From Amycolatopsis pretoriensis (GTDB lineage Bacteria; Actinomycetota; Actinomycetes; Mycobacteriales; Pseudonocardiaceae), in the NCBI RefSeq assembly GCF_900107925.1, contig NZ_FNUJ01000020.1, forward strand, positions 1-64,000: a stretch of DNA of 64,000 nt, read 5' to 3'. Below, in pieces: positions 16,426 to 24,431 of the stretch. Numbering within the stretch: position 1 is the first letter of the stretch; each line of letters starts with the position of its first letter. The translations under genes and the position numbers were made by a program. A model generated the notes under the pieces. The model did no database searches, was not told where the DNA came from, and saw nothing but the letters and a program-made list of their open reading frames with translations.

Positions 16426-18987
16426 CTACGCGCGCAGCGTTGCCTCGAAGCGCTCGCCCGCTGCCGCCACCGCGGCGTCTCGGGCCTTCGTTGCCTCGTC
16501 GACCGTCAACGTCCGATCGGGCGCGCGGAACCTCAGCTTGTACGCCAGCGACCGCTTGCCCTCGCCCACCTGCTCGCCCGCGTACACGTCGAACAGCGTG
16601 ATGTCCTCGAGCAGCTCGCCCGCGCCCTCGCGCAGGACCGCGGCCAGGTCCGCCGACGGCACCTCCGCCGCCGCCACCAGCGCCACGTCCAGCAGCACCG
16701 GCGGGTAGCCCGACACGCTCGGTGCCGGACGCGAGTCCGGCAGCGGGATCGCGTCCAGGTCCAGCTCCATCGCCACCGTCCGCGGCGGCAGGCCCAGCGC
16801 CTCGACCACCTTCGGGTGCAGCTCGCCCGCGTACCCGACCGGCCAGTCGCCCACCTGGAGACGCGCGCAGCGGCCCGGGTGCCACGGCGGGAGGTCCGCC
16901 GCCTGGATCGTCAGCTCGATGCCCGATGCCTCGGCGATCGTGCGGGCCGCCTCGACCGCGTCGGCCCAGTTCGCCGGCTCGCCCGCGCCCCACCAGCCCG
17001 CTCGGGTGCGCTGGCCCGCCAGGACCACCGCCACGTGCAGCGGCTGCTGCGGGACCGCCGCTTCCAGCAGCGCCAGCTCCTCGTCCGACGGCCGGTGGTC
17101 GACGCCGAGGGCGGGGACCTTCAGCGGGTTCGGCGCCGGCAGGACCACCTGGCCGACGTGGAACAGCGCCACGTCCTTCATGCCGCGGGACACGTTGCGC
17201 TGCAGCGTGTCCAGCAGGCCCGGCAGCAGCGTCGTGGCCAGCCGGTTGCGGTCGGCCTCCAGCGGGTTGCGGACCACGACCGTGTTGCGGCGGACGTCGT
17301 CCGCCGGCAGGCCGAACGCGTCCCACACCGAGTCGGCGATGAACGGGAACGGGCGGACCTCGACGTAGCCCGCCTCGGCCAGCGCCCGGGACACTCCCCG
17401 GACGCGCCGCTGGCCGTCGGTCAAGCCGCGCCCGGCCGGAGCGGCCGGCAGCGTCGACGGGATGCTGTCGTACCCCTCCAGCCGCAGCACCTCTTCGACG
17501 AGGTCGGCGGGCTGGCGCAGGTCGCCGCGCCAGCTCGGGGGGATCGCCGTCACCAGGCCGGTGCCGTCGTCGCCCGTGCCGACCGAGACCTTGCAGCCGA
17601 TCTGGGACAGCCGGCGGACCGTGACCCCGCGCTGGTAGTTCACGCCCGCGACCTTGTCGGGCAGGTTGATCGGCATCACGACGGCCGGGTTCGGCTCGAC
17701 CGAGCCCTCGTCGGTGCGGCCGGGCTGGATGGCGGCGTCGCCGTACTGGCGCAGCAGGCGGGCGGCCAGCTCGACCGCCGCCGCGCACAGCTGCGGGTCG
17801 GTGAACCGCTCGAACCGCTTCGCGGCCTCGGAGAACAGCTTGTGCCGCCGCGCGGTGCGGCTGATCGCCGCCGGGTTCCAGTGCGCCGCCTCGAGCAGCA
17901 CGTCGGTGCTCTCCGGCGTGATCTCGGTGCTCGCGCCACCCATCGTGCCGGCGAGCGAAATCACGCCGCTGTCGTCGGCGATGACCACGTCGTCCGGGTC
18001 GAGCGTGCGCTCGACGTCGTCCAGCGTCGTCAGCTTCTCGCCCGGCTTCGCCCGGCGGACCACCAGGTCACCCTGGATGGCCTTGGTGGCGAACGCGTGC
18101 AGCGGGTGCCCGAGCTCGAGCATCACGTAGTTCGTGACGTCGACGGCCAGCGAGATGGACCGGATCCCGGCCAGCATCAGCCGCCGGCGCATCCACCACG
18201 GCGTCGGCGCGGTCGCGTCCAGGCCGGTGACCCGGCGCAGCACGAACCGCGGGCAGCCTTCGGGGTCCTCGACGTGGACCGGCCAGGCGTCGCCCTCGGA
18301 CGCCGGGACCTCCAGCAGCGCCGGGTCGCCGAAGGGCACGTCCAGCGCGTTCGACAGCTCGCGTGCGAGGCCGCGGACGGACAGCGCGTAGCCGCGGTCC
18401 GGCGTCGGGGCCAGCTCGAGCACCGTGTCGTCGAGGCCGAGCAGCTCGCGGGCGTCGTCACCGGGGCTGGCGGTACCCGACGGCAGCACGAGGATGCCGG
18501 TGTGGTCGTCGCCGAGGCCGAGCTCGCGCGCCGAGCAGATCATGCCGTCGCTGACGCGGCCGTAGGTCTTGCGGGAGGCGATGGTGAAGTCGCCGGGCAG
18601 GACCGCGTCCGGCAGCGCCACGACGACCAGGTCGCCCTCGGCGAAGTTGCGCGCGCCGCAGACGATGCCGCGGGTCCGGATGCCGTGCGGGCCCTCGTCC
18701 TCGAAGTCGGCGTCGTCCTCGTCCTCGTCTTCGTCGTCCTCGTCGACGACGGGCTCTTCGGCCTCTTCGCCGACGTCGACGCGGCAGAACCGGATCGGCT
18801 TCTTGAACTCGGTCAGCTCTTCGATGTCGGCCACCCGGCCGACGACCAGCGGGCCGGTCACCGGCCCGAGCTCCTTGACGTCGTCGACCTCGATGCCGAT
18901 CCGCACGAACGCGTCGGCCAGGTCCTGCGGCGTGACCTCCTCGCCGATGTCGAGGTGCTCGGTCAGCCAGCTGACGGGGACTCGCAC
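16426..18987 (-). CDS. pheT: phenylalanyl-tRNA synthetase beta subunit
   Basis: This 853-aa beta chain forms the alpha2-beta2 PheRS with PheS. In order: an N-terminal EMAP/tRNA-binding domain (about 38-180), B3/B4 with the editing site (about 220-400), the B5 domain (about 430-500), a catalytic-like module, and a C-terminal ferredoxin-like anticodon-binding domain (VSGYPPVLLDVALV to the end). Inside the tRNA-binding domain residues 74-98 form a run of almost only Asp and Glu, which is unusual. The GTG start at 18987 follows GGAGG by four bases and shares its first base with the pheS stop (TAGTG). Confidence 0.97.
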   Translation of the reverse strand: MRVPVSWLTEHLDIGEEVTPQDLADAFVRIGIEVDDVKELGPVTGPLVVGRVADIEELTEFKKPIRFCRVDVGEEAEEPVVDEDDEDEDEDDADFEDEGPHGIRTRGIVCGARNFAEGDLVVVALPDAVLPGDFTIASRKTYGRVSDGMICSARELGLGDDHTGILVLPSGTASPGDDARELLGLDDTVLELAPTPDRGYALSVRGLARELSNALDVPFGDPALLEVPASEGDAWPVHVEDPEGCPRFVLRRVTGLDATAPTPWWMRRRLMLAGIRSISLAVDVTNYVMLELGHPLHAFATKAIQGDLVVRRAKPGEKLTTLDDVERTLDPDDVVIADDSGVISLAGTMGGASTEITPESTDVLLEAAHWNPAAISRTARRHKLFSEAAKRFERFTDPQLCAAAVELAARLLRQYGDAAIQPGRTDEGSVEPNPAVVMPINLPDKVAGVNYQRGVTVRRLSQIGCKVSVGTGDDGTGLVTAIPPSWRGDLRQPADLVEEVLRLEGYDSIPSTLPAAPAGRGLTDGQRRVRGVSRALAEAGYVEVRPFPFIADSVWDAFGLPADDVRRNTVVVRNPLEADRNRLATTLLPGLLDTLQRNVSRGMKDVALFHVGQVVLPAPNPLKVPALGVDHRPSDEELALLEAAVPQQPLHVAVVLAGQRTRAGWWGAGEPANWADAVEAARTIAEASGIELTIQAADLPPWHPGRCARLQVGDWPVGYAGELHPKVVEALGLPPRTVAMELDLDAIPLPDSRPAPSVSGYPPVLLDVALVAAAEVPSADLAAVLREGAGELLEDITLFDVYAGEQVGEGKRSLAYKLRFRAPDRTLTVDEATKARDAAVAAAGERFEATLRA

Positions 18988-20048
18988 TACGCCTCCGTTC
19001 CGAAGGGAAGGGTGAAGCGGACGTCGCCCTCCACCATGTCGCGCATGTCCGGGATCCCGTTGCGGAACTGCAGGGTGCGCTCGATGCCCATGCCGAAGGC
19101 GAAGCCCGAGTACACCTCGGGGTCGACGCCGCAGGCGCGCAGCACGTTCGGGTTGACCATGCCGCAGCCGCCCCACTCGACCCAGCCGGGGCCGCCCTTC
19201 TTCTCCTCGAACCAGACGTCCACCTCGGCGGACGGCTCGGTGAACGGGAAGAAGTGCGGACGCAGGCGCGTCTTGGAGTTCTCGCCGAACATCGCGCGGG
19301 CGAAGGCGTCCAGGGTGCCCTTGAGGTGCGCCATGGTGATGCCCTTGTCCACCGCGAGGCCCTCGACCTGCGTGAACACCGGCGTGTGCGTCGAATCCAG
19401 CTCGTCGGTGCGGTAGGTGCGGCCCGGGCAGACGACGTAGACCGGCAGGTCGCGGTGCAGCAGCGTGCGGGCCTGCACCGGCGAGGTGTGCGTGCGCAGC
19501 ACCAGGCCGGAGTCCTCTTCGCCGACGTAGAACGTGTCCTGCAGCTGGCGCGCGGGGTGGTCCTTACCGAAGTTCAGCGCGTCGAAGTTGAACCACTCGG
19601 CTTCGAGCTCCGGGCCCTCGGCGACCTCGTAGCCCATCGCGACGAACGCGTCCGCGACGCGCTCGGAGATGGTGCTGATCGGGTGCCGGGCGCCGCGCGG
19701 GACGCGGTCCCACGGCAGCGTGACGTCGACGGCCTCCTCGCGCAGCACGCGCTCGTCGCGCTCCACCTGGAGCTCGGCGCGGCGGCGGTCGAACGCCGCC
19801 TGGACGGCCTGGCGGGCTTCGTTGACGCGCTTGCCGGCCTCGGCCTTCTCCTGCTTGGGCAGGGCGCCGATCTCGCGGCGGGCCAGGCCCACCGGAGACT
19901 GGTCGCCGAGGTGAGCCGGCTTGACCTCGGCCAGCGCTTCGAGCCCGGTCGCGGCGGCGAACGCGGCTTCGGCGGCCTTGACCGCTTCCTGCAGCGTCTC
20001 GGGGGCGAGCACCGCGCCCTGGGCTTCCTTCTCCTTGGCTCCGGACAT
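18987..20048 (-). CDS. pheS: phenylalanyl-tRNA synthetase alpha subunit
   Basis: This 353-aa class II synthetase chain holds the catalytic site for attaching phenylalanine to tRNA-Phe. Residues 1-110 form the N-terminal coiled coil that contacts tRNA. Motif 2 lies around LVLRTHTSPVQARTL and CPGRTYRTDELDSTHTPVFTQVEGL, and motif 3 is GFAFGMGIERTLQFRNGIPDMR. The ATG start at 20048 follows GAGGAGTT. It is coupled to pheT by a one-base overlap. No T-box or leader peptide is obvious in the 124 bases upstream. Confidence 0.97.
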   Translation of the reverse strand: MSGAKEKEAQGAVLAPETLQEAVKAAEAAFAAATGLEALAEVKPAHLGDQSPVGLARREIGALPKQEKAEAGKRVNEARQAVQAAFDRRRAELQVERDERVLREEAVDVTLPWDRVPRGARHPISTISERVADAFVAMGYEVAEGPELEAEWFNFDALNFGKDHPARQLQDTFYVGEEDSGLVLRTHTSPVQARTLLHRDLPVYVVCPGRTYRTDELDSTHTPVFTQVEGLAVDKGITMAHLKGTLDAFARAMFGENSKTRLRPHFFPFTEPSAEVDVWFEEKKGGPGWVEWGGCGMVNPNVLRACGVDPEVYSGFAFGMGIERTLQFRNGIPDMRDMVEGDVRFTLPFGTEA

Positions 20049-20172
20049 AACTCCTCGGCGTCCGCTGGGACTGGTCGTGCGCGCACCGCCGGACACGCGG
20101 CGCGCGAGAGGTCAAAGGTGGGAAAAGTCTATGGGATCGGGTCCGCGCGCCCCCGGTCGCCCCGGGCCGCGC

Positions 20173-21006
20173 TCAGCGCCCGCGGAACGCGTCGGCGAAG
20201 TCGACCGACGCGAATTCGCCGGGTACCACGCCGTCGGCGGCGTAGCGGTACAGCGCCGTCTGGTAGATGCCGGACAAAGTCGTGGTGAAGACCGCCACCA
20301 GCAAGGTCCAGACGATCGCCAGCCCGACCGCGACGAAGACTGTGGCCGTGCCGCCGAGCAGGAAACCGGCCCCGAGGAACACGACGTACCCGGCCAGGGT
20401 GAGCAGGAAGCCGATCAGGCCGAGGCCCGCGGTGCCGGCGACGTTCTCGCCCCAGGTGCGGCGGAACAGCTCGACCGAGCGCTTGACGCTGTCGCGGACG
20501 CCGGTGCCCTCCAGCATCGCGACCGGCAGCACGAGGAACGTCGTGAGCCGCCAGGCCAGGCCGATCAGGCCGCTGATGATGCCGCCGAGGAAGCCGAGCC
20601 GCTCCTCTATCGTGCGCAGCACCACACTGACCGTCGCGGTGAGGCCGGCCCAGCCGAGCAGCACCGGCCAGCGCCGGCCCGCCGCGGCCAGGCCCGCGCC
20701 GACGCCCGGGATGCCGCCGTCGCCGTGCAGGGCCACGTCGGCCTGGGAGATCAGCGCGGCGTTGAAGAAGATCGTGACGAACGCCGAGACGAGGTAGAAG
20801 GCCGCCAGCAGCACATACGTGCCGACGCTGGGCCGGAAGTGCTCGCCCGCGAGGTCGACGGTGAAGAACGCCGGCGTCAGGAACGCCGCGGCGACCAGCA
20901 GGCCGGCGATCCCGGCGAGCACCGGGAACCACGTCAGGCCCTTGTGGGCGCGCAGCACCCGGAACGAGGCGCCGAACAGCTTGAACGAAAGGGCGAGCCT
21001 GCCCAT
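20173..21006 (-). CDS. DUF6159-type multi-pass membrane protein
   Basis: This 277-aa integral membrane protein has about six hydrophobic segments (near residues 28-45, 62-85, 110-130, 140-165, 195-220 and 222-250). The order (SFKLFGASFRVLRAHKGLTWFP at the start, SVKRSVELFRRTWGENV in the middle, YQTALYRYAADGVVPGEF at the end) matches a family of uncharacterised actinobacterial proteins annotated DUF6159. Function is unknown. ATG 21006 follows GGGGGGAATC. It lies about 50 bases after the rRNA methyltransferase gene on the same strand and may be read from the infC operon. Confidence 0.8.
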   Translation of the reverse strand: MGRLALSFKLFGASFRVLRAHKGLTWFPVLAGIAGLLVAAAFLTPAFFTVDLAGEHFRPSVGTYVLLAAFYLVSAFVTIFFNAALISQADVALHGDGGIPGVGAGLAAAGRRWPVLLGWAGLTATVSVVLRTIEERLGFLGGIISGLIGLAWRLTTFLVLPVAMLEGTGVRDSVKRSVELFRRTWGENVAGTAGLGLIGFLLTLAGYVVFLGAGFLLGGTATVFVAVGLAIVWTLLVAVFTTTLSGIYQTALYRYAADGVVPGEFASVDFADAFRGR

Positions 21007-21055
21007 GATTCCCCCCAGGTGACCACAGTGGATACCGCGGCAGCCTACTCACGGG

Positions 21056-21844
21056 TCAGCGCCGCGCCGCCATCGCACTCGTGTAGACGCAGACGGCCGC
21101 CGCGGTGGCGAGGTTGAGGCTTTCCGCCTTGCCGTACAGCGGGATCCGGACGGCGAGGTCGGTCCGGTCGAGGACGTCGGCGGGCAGGCCGTGGGCCTCG
21201 TTGCCGAAGACCCACGCGGTCGGCTCGGTGAGATCCACCCGATCGAGTTCGGCGTCGGCGTAGCCGTGCGCGGCGAAGGTGCGCAGGCCTGCCGCCGAGC
21301 AGGCGGACAGGGCCGCGGGGACGTCGCGGACGCGCGCGATCGGCAGGTGGAACAGGCTGCCGGCGGCGGCGCGGACGCACTTGCCGTTGTGCGGGTCGAC
21401 GGTGTCGCCCGCCAGGACCACGGCGTCGGCGCCCGCCGCGTCGGCGACGCGGATCACGGTGCCCGCGTTGCCGGGGTCGGCGACGTCGACCAAGACCACA
21501 ACCAGCCGGGCGTCCGGAGTCACGGCCTCGTCGAGCGGCCGGTCGAGCAGGGCGCAGACGGCCACGATGCCTTGGGGCGTCACGGTTTCCGACAGGCCGT
21601 CGGCGGCGCGGTCGGTGATCGGCGAGACGGCGACGCCGGCCGCGCGGGCGGCGTCGACCAGGTCCGCGTGCTGCTCCGCCGCGCGTTCGGTGACGAACAG
21701 CTCGTGCACGGTGCCGTGCTCGAGCGCCGCCTCGACGGCGTTGGCGCCTTCGGCCAGGAAGCGGCCGGTCTTGTCCCGCTCCGCGCGCCGCGTCAGCTTG
21801 CGCGCAGCAACGACCCGGGGGGTCCGCTCGGTGAACGGATCCAC
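21056..21844 (-). CDS. TrmH/SpoU family rRNA 2'-O-methyltransferase
   Basis: This 262-aa SPOUT enzyme should methylate a ribose 2'-OH in rRNA with S-adenosylmethionine. The N-terminal SpoU substrate-binding domain (residues 1-100: FLAEGANAVEAAL) precedes the knotted catalytic domain with VDVADPGNAGTVIRVADAAGAD, VFGNEAHGLP and IPLYGKAESLNLATAAAVCVY. GTG 21844 lies 24 bases after the rplT stop. This placement after infC-rpmI-rplT is common in actinobacteria. The target nucleotide cannot be read from sequence; it resembles 23S rRNA methyltransferases of the TsnR/RlmB type. Confidence 0.9.
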   Translation of the reverse strand: MDPFTERTPRVVAARKLTRRAERDKTGRFLAEGANAVEAALEHGTVHELFVTERAAEQHADLVDAARAAGVAVSPITDRAADGLSETVTPQGIVAVCALLDRPLDEAVTPDARLVVVLVDVADPGNAGTVIRVADAAGADAVVLAGDTVDPHNGKCVRAAAGSLFHLPIARVRDVPAALSACSAAGLRTFAAHGYADAELDRVDLTEPTAWVFGNEAHGLPADVLDRTDLAVRIPLYGKAESLNLATAAAVCVYTSAMAARR

Positions 21845-21867
21845 CCCGGGTCGGGGAAAGCTGCCGG

Positions 21868-22242
21868 TCAGGCCGACTTCGCTTCGGTGTTCACGTTAGC
21901 CTTGGCGAGCTCGGCCAGCGCGGTGAAGGCGGCGGCGTCGTTGACGGCGAGGTCCGCGAGGATCTTGCGGTCGACCTCGACACCCGCGGCCTTGATGCCC
22001 TGGATGAACCGGTTGTAGGTCACGCCGTTGGCGCGGGCCGCCGCGTTGATGCGGGTGATCCACAGCTGGCGGAAGTCACCCTTGCGGGCACGGCGGTCCC
22101 GGTAGGCGTAGTTGAGCGAGTGAAGCGTCTGCTCCTTGGCCTTGCGGTACAGCCGCGAACGCTGGCCGCGGTAGCCGCTGGCCAGTTCGAGAGTTGCGCG
22201 ACGCTTCTTCTGGGCGTTGACCGCCCGCTTGACGCGTGCCAC
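21868..22242 (-). CDS. rplT: 50S ribosomal protein L20
   Basis: A 124-aa protein with the L20 N terminus (MARVKRAVNAQKKRRATLEL) and core (ASGYRGQRSRLYRKAKEQ, RDRRARKGDFRQLWITRINA). It binds 23S rRNA early in large-subunit assembly. GTG start at 22242. It is third in the infC-rpmI-rplT operon. In other bacteria L20 represses its own operon; no such site is evident here. Confidence 0.99.
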   Translation of the reverse strand: MARVKRAVNAQKKRRATLELASGYRGQRSRLYRKAKEQTLHSLNYAYRDRRARKGDFRQLWITRINAAARANGVTYNRFIQGIKAAGVEVDRKILADLAVNDAAAFTALAELAKANVNTEAKSA

Positions 22243-22310
22243 GGGTCCATCCTGTCGATCTCGGGGGGCGAAGGGGGACGCCCCGGGTGGTTAGAGCAAG
22301 TTCTGCGGGA

Positions 22311-22505
22311 TCAGATGCCGAGCAGGCGCTTGACGCGGCCGGCCTCGGTCTTCGCCAGCTCGGTGGTGCCCTCGAGCCGGCGGGTGAGGCGGTTCGACTT
22401 CTTCTCCATCAGGTGGCGGCGGCCGGCCTTCTGGCGGCGCAGCTTGCCCGTGCCCGTGACGCGGATCCGCTTGGACGTCCCGCTGTGGGTCTTCATCTTC
22501 GGCAT
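22311..22505 (-). CDS. rpmI: 50S ribosomal protein L35
   Basis: A 64-aa basic protein with the L35 pattern MPKMKTHSGTSKRIRVTGTG and HLMEKKSNRLTRRL. ATG 22505 is preceded by GAGGACTGAA. It sits between infC and rplT in the standard order. Confidence 0.99.
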   Translation of the reverse strand: MPKMKTHSGTSKRIRVTGTGKLRRQKAGRRHLMEKKSNRLTRRLEGTTELAKTEAGRVKRLLGI

Positions 22506-22574
22506 TTCAGTCCTCTTTCGTGCGGCGGCTCACCGGAGATCCCCGGTGAGCCGCTGACTCGTGCTGGTCGGCGC

Positions 22575-23126
22575 TTACGCCTCGGGGGCCGCCTCGGCCT
22601 TGGCCTTCGGCTTCACGTTCTTGTGCGGGGCCAGCACCATGATCATGTTGCGACCGTCCTGCTTAGGCGACGACTCCACGAAGCCCAGCTCGGTGACGTC
22701 GTCGGCGAGCTTCTGCAGCAGCCGGAAACCGAGCTCCGGCCGGGACTGCTCGCGACCGCGGAACATGATCGTGACCTTGACCTTGTTGCCCGCCGCCAGG
22801 AAGCGCGACACGTGACCCTTCTTGGTCTCGTAGTCGTGCTGGTCGATCTTGGGGCGCAGCTTCTGTTCCTTGATGACGGTCAGCTGCTGGTTGCGCCGCG
22901 ACTCGCGGGCCTTCTGCGCGCTCTCGTACTTGAACTTGCCGAAGTCCATGAGCTTGCACACCGGCGGGCGGGCCTGCGGCGCGACCTCGACGAGGTCGAG
23001 ATCGTTCTCCTGCGCCAGGCGCAGCGCATCCTCGATCCGGACGATGCCGACCTGTTCACCGGCGGGTCCGACGAGTCGGACCTCCGGCACCCGGATACGG
23101 TCGTTGATGCGTGTCTCGGAGCTGAT
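22575..23126 (-). CDS. infC: translation initiation factor IF-3 (ATC start)
   Basis: This 183-aa factor binds the 30S subunit and checks initiation. The N domain (residues 1-75) is followed by a basic linker (KYESAQKARESRRNQQ) and the C domain (IDQHDYETKKGHVSRFLAAGNKVKVTIMFRGREQSRPELG). The start is the rare codon ATC at 23126, preceded by AAGGAGG with a four-base gap. Mycobacterial IF-3 begins at the same residue (SxETRxNxRIRVPEVRL). AUC/AUU starts in infC allow IF-3 to repress its own translation. An in-frame ATG at 23183 would add 19 residues but has no ribosome site. Confidence 0.95.
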   Translation of the reverse strand: MSSETRINDRIRVPEVRLVGPAGEQVGIVRIEDALRLAQENDLDLVEVAPQARPPVCKLMDFGKFKYESAQKARESRRNQQLTVIKEQKLRPKIDQHDYETKKGHVSRFLAAGNKVKVTIMFRGREQSRPELGFRLLQKLADDVTELGFVESSPKQDGRNMIMVLAPHKNVKPKAKAEAAPEA

Positions 23127-23189
23127 GGGGCCTCCTTGGTCCGAGGAATGTTTCCTGTTCTCGTTTCGACCTGGTGCCCACATAGCGAA

Positions 23190-23218
23190 GGCCCCGACAC
23201 CGTTCGGTGCGCGGGGCC
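23190..23218 (-). promoter_or_regulatory. hairpin in the infC leader
   Basis: In the 5' region of the infC operon the outer arms GGCCCCG (23190-23196) / CGGGGCC (23212-23218) and inner arms CACCG (23198-23202) / CGGTG (23205-23209) form a two-part hairpin 64 bases before the ATC start. It could be an attenuator or leader element, or the end of an upstream transcript. There is no U-tract. Confidence 0.5.
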
Positions 23219-23379
23219 CACTCTGTTTCCGATCGTGCCCCGGAGGACACTTCTTCACCCTGGACTGCGTCCGGGCGAGACCGGACCCGGCCACCTGTAC
23301 GGTGACGCGGGTGGGAGCGGGGCTCCACTTGCCGCCCCCGATCGCTCGAGGGCTGGTCGCTCGTGGAAGGGTACCAGAC

Positions 23380-23739
23380 GTGTCAGATCAACCCTCCGAA
23401 CAGGCCCCCTATTCCCCGGACGACCGCCACCTGGCCGAGATCCCCAGCGTGGAGGTGATCAGCCGCGCGGCGGTGATGCTGCTGTCGGCCGGCGCCGAGC
23501 GGCTCGGTCTCGCCGACGCCGATCCGGCGACGTCCCCGCACCGCGACCTCGACGAAGCCCGCCGGCTCATCACCGCGCTGGCCGGGCTCGTGACGGCGTC
23601 GGCGGAGTACCTGGGCCTGCACGCCGGGCCGCTGCGGGACGGTCTTCAGTCGCTCCAGAAGGCGTTCCGGGAGGCTTCGGCCGTGCCCGACGAACCCGGG
23701 AAGGGTCCGGGCGAGAAGTACACCGGCCCCGTCTACTGA
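23380..23739 (+). CDS. DUF1844 domain protein
   Basis: A 119-aa protein whose core (LAEIPSVEVISRAAVMLLSAGAERLGL, then DLDEARRLITALAGLV) matches the short DUF1844 family. It has no known function and commonly lies divergent from infC in actinobacteria, as here. It has no signal peptide and is predicted mostly helical. The GTG start at 23380 follows GGAAGGG by 8 bases. The C-terminal tail ends with GEKYTGPVY. Confidence 0.85.
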   Translation: MSDQPSEQAPYSPDDRHLAEIPSVEVISRAAVMLLSAGAERLGLADADPATSPHRDLDEARRLITALAGLVTASAEYLGLHAGPLRDGLQSLQKAFREASAVPDEPGKGPGEKYTGPVY

Positions 23740-23758
23740 CCTTTCACTCGTCCGGTTG

Positions 23759-23794
23759 TTGCCGGGCGAGTCTTCGAGCAACTAAAATGTTAGA
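23759..23794 (+). promoter_or_regulatory. gntR-acdS promoter with palindrome
   Basis: The -35 TTGCCG (23759-23764), an 18-base spacer and the -10 TAAAAT (23783-23788) are followed by only seven bases before GTG 23796. The short palindrome CTAA-aatg-TTAG (23782-23793) overlaps the -10 and may be the autoregulatory operator. Promoter elements are read directly; regulator binding is inferred. Confidence 0.6.
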
Positions 23795-23795
23795 T

Positions 23796-24431
23796 GTGAG
23801 TCTCTCAAAGGTCACTCGCCCGCTGCTGCGCGACGAGGCGTACGAACGCATCCGGCACGCGATCGTCGACGGCACGCTCCCGCCGGGCACTCCCCTGCGC
23901 GACGGCGACCTCGCCGATCAGCTCGGCCTCTCCAAGGCCCCCGTCCGGGAAGCCCTCCGGCGGCTGGCCGACGACGGGCTCGTCGAGTCGAAGCCGCAGA
24001 GCTACACACGGGTCTCCGAAGTCATGTCGCGCGACGTCATCGACGCCCGGCAGATCGTGCGCGTGCTGCACGAGTTCGCCGTGAGAGAAGCGGCCGTGCG
24101 ATGCCGGCCCGCGGACATCGCCGCCATGCGAGCCGCCAACGACCGGTTCGCGAAGGCGATCGAAGCGGGTGACGTCGAAGCCGCCGTCCAAGCCGACGAC
24201 GAACTGCACGACATCCCCGTCCGGCTGGCGGGCAACGCCGCCGTCGCCGCGACCCTCGACCGCTACACCCCGCTGCTGCGCCGGCTGGGGCACGCCCGCT
24301 TCAGCTCGACGCTCGCCTGGAACTCCGTCGAGCGCCACACCCGGCTCATCGACGCGCTCGAAGCCCGCGACACCGAAACCGCGGTCTCCGTGATCTCGAC
24401 CATCTGGACCGATCTGCTGGAGGACCGATGA
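23796..24431 (+). CDS. GntR-family regulator (FadR/FCD type)
   Basis: This 211-aa regulator has an N-terminal winged helix (DEAYERIRHAIVDGTLPPGTPLRDGDLADQLGLSKAPVREALRRLADDGLVE). The C-terminal helical domain (ARQIVRVLHEFAVREAAVR, then H-containing helices ADDELHDIPVRLAGN and SVERHTRLIDALEARD) fits the FCD metal/ligand-binding fold. I chose GTG 23796 over ATG 23787 because the latter lies inside the -10 box; the transcript may be leaderless. Its stop overlaps the acdS start by 4 bp, so it very probably controls the ACC deaminase gene. Confidence 0.9.
   Translation: MSLSKVTRPLLRDEAYERIRHAIVDGTLPPGTPLRDGDLADQLGLSKAPVREALRRLADDGLVESKPQSYTRVSEVMSRDVIDARQIVRVLHEFAVREAAVRCRPADIAAMRAANDRFAKAIEAGDVEAAVQADDELHDIPVRLAGNAAVAATLDRYTPLLRRLGHARFSSTLAWNSVERHTRLIDALEARDTETAVSVISTIWTDLLEDR

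Noticed and set aside
16060..19416. 1118-aa plus-strand frame
   Set aside because: Antisense to pheT/pheS, extremely Arg/Gln/Val/Asp-biased, no domain and no ribosome site.
20049..20172. T-box or attenuator upstream of pheS
   Set aside because: No leader ORF with Phe codons, T-box sequence or stable terminator-antiterminator pair was visible.
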